DNA of 24,533 bases from an uncultured Oscillibacter sp. (GTDB taxonomy: Bacteria; Bacillota; Clostridia; Oscillospirales; Oscillospiraceae): assembly GCA_910584075.1 (NCBI GenBank), contig CAJTZI010000012.1, positions 22,955-47,487 of the forward strand. The letters run 5' to 3'. Numbering within the stretch: the first letter of the stretch is position 1; each line of letters starts with the position of its first letter. The position numbers and the translations under genes are program-made. Below are positions 21,506 through 24,533 of the stretch, piece after piece. Below the pieces are notes generated by a model. That model did not search any database, was not told the origin of the DNA, and worked only from the letters and a program-made list of their open reading frames with translations.

Positions 21506-21994
21506 ATGAAACATGAAAATTCCCTGCTGTGCGTCAAAACCTCCATCACCGCCGCTCTGGGCTTTCTGACGGCCCTGTGGGGCTGGTTCGGGTGGCTGGT
21601 AGTCCTCTGGGCCGCCCTCATGCTGGCAGACTGGCTGGTGGGCTCCGCCGCCGCGGCCAGAGGCGGCCTGTGGAGCAGCGCCAAGGCCCGGGAGGGGGCG
21701 TGGCACAAGGCCGGCATGACGGTCACGGTATGCGTGGCCCTGGCGGCGGACTGGCTGGCCGGCACGCTGCTTGGAAATCTACCCCTGGTGGAGCTGCCCT
21801 TCACCTACAGCGTTCTGCTGGGGCCGCTGGTAATCGTATGGTACGTCATCGGAGAGCTGGGAAGCCTGGCGGAGCACGCGGTGACCATGGGCGCACCGGT
21901 TCCAGCGTGGCTACCCAGGCTGCTGGCAGTCACCCGAAACGCCGTGAACGGCGCCGCGGAAACAATCACCGGGGACAACCCCGGCAGAGACTGA
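21506..21994 (+). CDS. Phage-type holin (TcdE / holin 4_1 family)
   Basis: A 162-residue membrane protein. Hydrophobic helices lie at about 12-46, 68-90 and 98-116, and a polar C-terminal tail follows. The motif WYVIGELGSLAEHAVTMGAPVPAWLPRLL (about 112-140) is the hallmark of the holin 4_1/TcdE group, whose members form membrane lesions for phage lysis or for release of large toxins. The start has GAGAGGAG upstream. It is the first gene of a three-gene cassette ending in a C39-type peptidase. No structural, terminase or portal genes are nearby, so it is either a prophage remnant or a domesticated release system. Confidence 0.87.
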   Translation: MKHENSLLCVKTSITAALGFLTALWGWFGWLVVLWAALMLADWLVGSAAAARGGLWSSAKAREGAWHKAGMTVTVCVALAADWLAGTLLGNLPLVELPFTYSVLLGPLVIVWYVIGELGSLAEHAVTMGAPVPAWLPRLLAVTRNAVNGAAETITGDNPGRD

Positions 21995-22007
21995 GAGGAG
22001 AGGGAAC

Positions 22008-22556
22008 ATGGAGATCAACGACATCTTAAGGCGCTATACCTCCGGCGAGGAGACGCTGGAAAACTCCAACGCCGCCCTGGCCGCGGCAGGCGCCGGCTTT
22101 CGTCTGGAGCCCGGAAGAAACGAGATCACCGACGAGGAGCGGCATCAGACCGTAACGGGATATGCTCCGGAACAGGCCAACGGCTTCGGTCTGCTGGACA
22201 CTGGCACCGGCACCATGGAAAAGGTGCGGGTCACCGGCGGCATGCTGGAGTCCCCCGTCAACCAGGTCCTGCCCGACGGTTCCGTCAATATGCGGGCCTT
22301 TGTGCTGATCGCCGGAAAACAGTACGAGGTGATGGGCAGCCGTCTGGCGGAACCCCTGCCGGATAACCCCCCGTCGCCGGTAAAAAAGGTCGCCAAAGCG
22401 CCGGTTCTGCGGCGCAGAACGGATCTGGCGGGTCAGGTGGTGCGCCAGCACACCCGGGCCGGGGACTTTGACGTCCTCTACGACAATCTGGGCTGCGCGG
22501 TGAAATCCACCAGGGCCGGCCGGAGGGCCGCGGAGGGTCCGGGCGCCGATGAATAA
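22008..22556 (+). CDS. Unknown protein of the lysis cassette
   Basis: A 182-residue hydrophilic protein without signal or membrane segments. The N-terminal part (MEINDILRRYTSGEETLENSNAALAAAGAGFRLEPGRNEIT) is predicted helical. The middle is glycine/threonine-rich and strand-like (GFGLLDTGTGTMEKVRVTGGML), and the C-terminus is basic (RRRTDLAGQVVRQHTRAG...STRAGRR). I do not recognise a family. It sits 13 bp after the holin gene with AGAGGAGAGG as ribosome site, and overlaps the peptidase gene by 8 bp, so it is translated from the same mRNA. Roles such as a lysis regulator or a tail/spore-associated protein are possible, but nothing in the sequence decides. Confidence 0.8.
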   Translation: MEINDILRRYTSGEETLENSNAALAAAGAGFRLEPGRNEITDEERHQTVTGYAPEQANGFGLLDTGTGTMEKVRVTGGMLESPVNQVLPDGSVNMRAFVLIAGKQYEVMGSRLAEPLPDNPPSPVKKVAKAPVLRRRTDLAGQVVRQHTRAGDFDVLYDNLGCAVKSTRAGRRAAEGPGADE

Positions 22557-23316
22557 AAGGCCGGTCTATTACCGCCAGGGGGACCCGCGGTGGGGCGCGA
22601 AGCCCTACCGGGTCCCCGGGGAGTCCTCCACCATCGCCAGCGCCGGGTGCGGGCCGACCTGCGCCGCCATGGCCATCGCCGCGCTGGCGGACAGGTCCGT
22701 GACGCCAGAGACCACCTGTGCCTGGAGCATTGCCCATGGCTACAAGGCCCTCAAGCAAGGGACCTATTACAGCTACTTCAAGCCCCAGCTGGCGATCTAT
22801 GGAATTGCGTGCAGGCAGCTGCTGGGCAGCCGCATCCTCAGCCAGCCAAACCATCCGGTTCACGAGCAGGTCCAGACGGCCCTGCGGCAGGGGTACTGGG
22901 CCGCCGCCCTGATGGGACCGGGGCTCTGGACAAAGGGCGGACACTTTGTGCTGGTGTGGGACTGGGACGAAAAAGTCCGTATTCTGGACCCGGCCAGCTC
23001 CGCGGACAGCAGATCCAACGGCGATCCGGCCATATTCCGGCGGGAGGTCCGGAATTACTGGCTGATCGACGCCAGAGCACACAACAGAGGAGGGAACGAT
23101 ATGGACATCGCAAAGCTGACGGATGCGGAGATTCTTCTGCTGGCAGACCGGCTCCAGAGCGTGCTGGGCCGCCAGTCTCCCAGCTCTGCGCTGGCCCCGG
23201 AGCTGGAGGAGGCCCGGGCCCGCGGCATCACCGACGGCACCCGGCCCGGCGCCTTCTGCACCAGGGCCCAGGCGGCGGTCATGACCCTGCGGGCCGCAAA
23301 GGAAGCGGGGATTTGA
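22549..23316 (+). CDS. C39-like cysteine peptidase, endolysin candidate
   Basis: The protein has 255 residues. The N-terminal peptidase_C39_2-like domain (about 1-178) has catalytic C34 in SAGCGPTCAAMA, H132 in TKGGHFVLVWDWD and D147 in RILDPAS, the Cys-His-Asp order of papain-fold C39 peptidases. A C-terminal region (about 185-255) has an SLH-like pattern (EEARARGITDGTRPGAFCTRAQAAVM) that usually binds cell-wall polymers. No signal peptide is present, consistent with export through the upstream holin. An in-frame ATG at 23101 (M185) with its own excellent ribosome site would yield the wall-binding part alone. The 12-nt gap between GGAGG and its own ATG is long, so expression of the full protein probably depends on coupling to the upstream gene. 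Confidence 0.82.
   Translation: MNKRPVYYRQGDPRWGAKPYRVPGESSTIASAGCGPTCAAMAIAALADRSVTPETTCAWSIAHGYKALKQGTYYSYFKPQLAIYGIACRQLLGSRILSQPNHPVHEQVQTALRQGYWAAALMGPGLWTKGGHFVLVWDWDEKVRILDPASSADSRSNGDPAIFRREVRNYWLIDARAHNRGGNDMDIAKLTDAEILLLADRLQSVLGRQSPSSALAPELEEARARGITDGTRPGAFCTRAQAAVMTLRAAKEAGI
23101..23316 (+). CDS. Possible internal product: separate SLH-like wall-binding domain (71 residues)
   Basis: Inside the C39 peptidase gene, GAGGAGGG (23087-23094) lies 7 nt before an in-frame ATG at 23101, better than the site of the full gene. The product would start MDIAKLTDAEILLLADRLQ and carry the whole SLH-like segment. Internal starts that supply extra cell-wall-binding subunits are known for several clostridial phage endolysins. 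It may alternatively be a fossil of two once-separate genes. Confidence 0.5.
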   Translation: MDIAKLTDAEILLLADRLQSVLGRQSPSSALAPELEEARARGITDGTRPGAFCTRAQAAVMTLRAAKEAGI

Positions 23317-23321
23317 AGCAA

Positions 23322-23349
23322 GCCCCCGGACGGAGTCACGTCCGGGGGC
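23322..23349 (+). terminator. Terminator hairpin of the lysis cassette
   Basis: A perfect 10-bp stem GCCCCCGGAC...GTCCGGGGGC (23322-23331, 23340-23349) with an 8-nt loop, 5 bp after the stop, followed by CTGTTCC. It is a likely intrinsic terminator with a weak U-tract. Confidence 0.65.
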
Positions 23350-23370
23350 CTGTTCCAAGAGAACATTTGT

Positions 23371-23407
23371 CAAGGGGGATTTCATCATAAAGATGAAATC
23401 CCCCTTG
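23371..23407. terminator. Perfect 16-bp hairpin at the composition boundary
   Basis: CAAGGGGGATTTCATC (23371-23386) and its exact complement (23392-23407) have a 5-nt loop. It lies between convergent genes, 21 bp from the stop of the AT-rich gene, and could terminate both sides. It also marks the switch from GC-rich to AT-rich DNA. Confidence 0.55.
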
Positions 23408-23427
23408 AATAAAATGGAAGCGGTATA

Positions 23428-23775
23428 TTAGACGACATTCTCACCTAGGATTATTTTGGGCATTGTAGTTAAACAACGACTCCAACGCTTATAAAATTTC
23501 TCGATACCAAGCTTAGATACTCTTGCATGGACCTCTTCGTTTTCCAATACCCAATATAGCACATATGTTACTTTACCAATATTTCTTGTAAGGCGAATAG
23601 GTAATTCGCCCTCTTTAACTGCACTAAAATCTTTTTGTCGGTGAGTACGCTTTATGTAATGCACATCAATAACACCATCTTGTTCCAAATAAAATTCAGA
23701 CACTTCTTTCATCAGTTCTTCAATTTCATCTATCTTAGTTAATTTCGCTTCATATATACATATCTCATTAAACAT
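23428..23775 (-). CDS. Dimeric alpha-beta-barrel protein (antibiotic biosynthesis monooxygenase-like)
   Basis: This 115-residue protein has the size and pattern of ABM-type ferredoxin-like folds. A first strand MFNEICIYEAK is followed by helix KIDEIEELMKEVSEFYLEQDG, strand VIDVHYIKRTHR, a central strand KVTYVLYWVLE, helix EEVHARVSKLGIEKFYKRW and a final helix/strand segment. Relatives act as small monooxygenases, heme-degrading or stress proteins; no catalytic residue can be assigned. The start at 23775 has GAGGAGGGG upstream. The gene is much more AT-rich, with A/T-ending codons, than everything to its left, which suggests recent acquisition together with the adjacent recombinase region. It is transcribed from a very good promoter at 23821-23849. 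Confidence 0.7.
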   Translation of the reverse strand: MFNEICIYEAKLTKIDEIEELMKEVSEFYLEQDGVIDVHYIKRTHRQKDFSAVKEGELPIRLTRNIGKVTYVLYWVLENEEVHARVSKLGIEKFYKRWSRCLTTMPKIILGENVV

Positions 23776-23820
23776 ATCTCCCCTCCTCAAATTCTGAGTT
23801 TATGAAATTGATATGAGCAA

Positions 23821-23849
23821 AGTATACCACAATTGCAAGCGCCGTTCAA
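23821..23849 (-). promoter_or_regulatory. Sigma-A promoter of the AT-rich gene
   Basis: On the minus strand, -35 TTGAAC (23844-23849), a 17-bp spacer and -10 TATACT (23821-23826), with TGG before the -10. The start is near 23814, about 40 nt before the ATG. Confidence 0.8.
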
Positions 23850-23886
23850 CTCTCAATTATCGGCACTGATAGTAGCGGCAAGCAAT

Positions 23887-24130
23887 GCGCCGGTATATAC
23901 CCGGCGCAGCTTGTTGGGGGTCGACGGCCCCCAAACTCCCGGTGCATCGGCGCAGCCCCGCCCGATGCACAAGCCGCCGGTGGCGTCTGCTGGCCTGTCC
24001 ATACTGGGCAGGGAGGGGACGCCCGGCGGGCCGCCCCTCGGAGAGCGCACGACTGCCGCAGGCAGTACCACCACCCGCTTGCGGGTGGTTTATAATGTCT
24101 GTACAGCGGTGAGCTGAATCAACATTATAA
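23887..24130 (+). ncRNA. Candidate structured RNA or mobile-element end: seven hairpins upstream of a recombinase
   Basis: Stems in order: GCGCCGG/CCGGCGC (23887-23907); TTGGGGG/CCCCCAA (23914-23934); GTGCATCGG/CCGATGCAC (23942-23970); an outer helix GCTTGT/ACAAGC (23909-23914 with 23969-23974) enclosing the previous two as a possible three-way junction; GAGGGG..GCCCG/CGGGC..CCCCTC (24013-24039); ACTGCC/GGCAGT (24052-24066); ACCACCCGC/GCGGGTGGT (24070-24089); and TTATAATG/CATTATAA (24090-24097, 24123-24130) around CAGC/GCTG. The last arm abuts the AAGGAGG of the recombinase gene. No open frame here looks coding. Confidence 0.5.
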
Positions 24131-24143
24131 GGAGGATGTGAAA

Positions 24144-24533
24144 ATGCGGCGAGAGGACATCATTCTGGAAACCTCGCTGGGAAGGCTTCTGGAGGCTTAT
24201 GCGGATCATTGCAGAAGGAATGGGCTTCGGGAAGGTAGTGTGCAGCTCTATTGGAAATTGGCCCAGCGTTTTCTGAAAGGGTTAGAGGATGCAGGGGTGA
24301 CAGGAGCTGCGGATATTGGGCCGCATGAGGTTTCCTGTGCTTGCCTCGCTTTGAAAAGCAACTACTATCTGTCCGCTATCCATACATTTCTGCGGTTTCT
24401 TGCGGAGGAAGGATATACCCAGCGCGATTATTCCTGCATCGTGCCGCTTTTCAAACGGCCCCAGCCCATGCCCCCGGTATATTCGGAAGCAGAGATCCGG
24501 CGGATTGAGGCGGCAGTGGACAGGCAAGGGCCA
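24144..24533 (+). CDS. Tyrosine recombinase / integrase, N-terminal part (cut by window edge)
   Basis: The visible 130 codons begin MRREDIILETSLGRLLEAYA. An N-terminal SAM-like core-binding domain fills about residues 10-105 (GLREGSVQLYWKLAQRFLKGLEDAG, then SNYYLSAIHTFLRFLAEEGY). The start of the catalytic domain follows (PPVYSEAEIRRIEAAVDRQG), where the typical linker of Xer-like recombinases lies. The catalytic R-H-R-Y residues are beyond the edge. The PVYSEAEIRRIE-AVDR wording recalls recombinases that occur as three consecutive genes (recombinase-in-trio elements) in clostridia, which is inference. The start has AAGGAGG 8 nt upstream, partly enclosed by the TTATAATG/CATTATAA stem, so translation may be restrained. 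GC content and codon use differ from the main block. Confidence 0.87.
   Translation, partial: MRREDIILETSLGRLLEAYADHCRRNGLREGSVQLYWKLAQRFLKGLEDAGVTGAADIGPHEVSCACLALKSNYYLSAIHTFLRFLAEEGYTQRDYSCIVPLFKRPQPMPPVYSEAEIRRIEAAVDRQGP

Noticed and set aside
24071..24096. TATAAT at 24091-24096 as a recombinase promoter
   Set aside because: No -35 element at 16-19 bp, and the hexamer is part of the TTATAATG/CATTATAA stem that follows a terminator-like hairpin.
23887..24110. A CRISPR array
   Set aside because: The hairpins differ in sequence and spacing; there is no repeated unit with spacers and no cas gene.

Overview
The window is a GC-rich (roughly 60-65% by eye), densely packed Firmicutes chromosome segment. 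It has clostridial-type Shine-Dalgarno sites (AAGGAGG), canonical sigma-A promoters, lipoprotein and TcdE-like holin genes, and an ECF sigma/RsiV pair. I infer an anaerobic gut member of the Oscillospiraceae (Flavonifractor/Lawsonibacter/Intestinimonas-like). This rests on gene style only, because no rRNA or marker gene is present. I found no tRNA, rRNA or CRISPR array.

Layout. (1) 1-2142, minus strand: a partial small membrane protein, an HD-domain hydrolase, a SUKH (SMI1/KNR4) protein and a DUF2461 protein, with two clear promoters. (2) 2143-5155: a structured intergenic segment, then a ferritin-like protein divergent from a two-gene SufC/SufB-type Fe-S assembly operon (minimal SUF, 'SMS'-like) that ends in a strong terminator. 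(3) 5170-6506, minus: an ECF sigma factor and an RsiV-type anti-sigma factor, with an ECF-looking promoter of its own. (4) 6667-10958, minus: a TetR regulator followed by a MacA/MacB-like tripartite efflux set (adaptor with a duplicated core, ATPase, permease). Upstream of it lies a MerR-type 19-bp-spacer promoter with no MerR gene in view. (5) 11327-13574, minus: a DEDDh exonuclease, an EndA-type nuclease and a conserved unknown protein in one operon, then a 62-residue protein; on plus, a GNAT acetyltransferase. (6) 14271-21131, minus: a sensory block. It contains a hybrid histidine kinase with two receiver domains, a solute-binding lipoprotein with a C-terminal domain resembling the 5'-nucleotidase C-terminal domain, and a dCache chemoreceptor. 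The intergenic DNA between the last two is full of hairpins. (7) 21506-23316, plus: a compact holin / unknown / C39-peptidase lysis cassette without phage structural genes. The lysin gene carries a strong internal translation start. (8) 23371-24533: a composition boundary, an AT-rich dimeric alpha-beta-barrel gene, a run of seven hairpins including a possible three-way junction, and the 5' end of a tyrosine recombinase gene that runs off the window. This looks like the left end of a mobile element.

How the genes work together. The sensory block probably couples a ligand-binding lipoprotein to a membrane kinase, next to a chemoreceptor. The SigV/RsiV-like pair and the TetR-MacAB operon are envelope-stress and drug-response modules. 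The ferritin-like gene and the SufCB-like operon share a short intergenic region with overlapping dyads, which suggests joint control by iron, redox or Fe-S status. The most novel parts are the hairpin cluster upstream of the recombinase, the solute-binding/nucleotidase-C fusion next to a hybrid kinase, and the orphan lysis cassette with a possible dual-product lysin.
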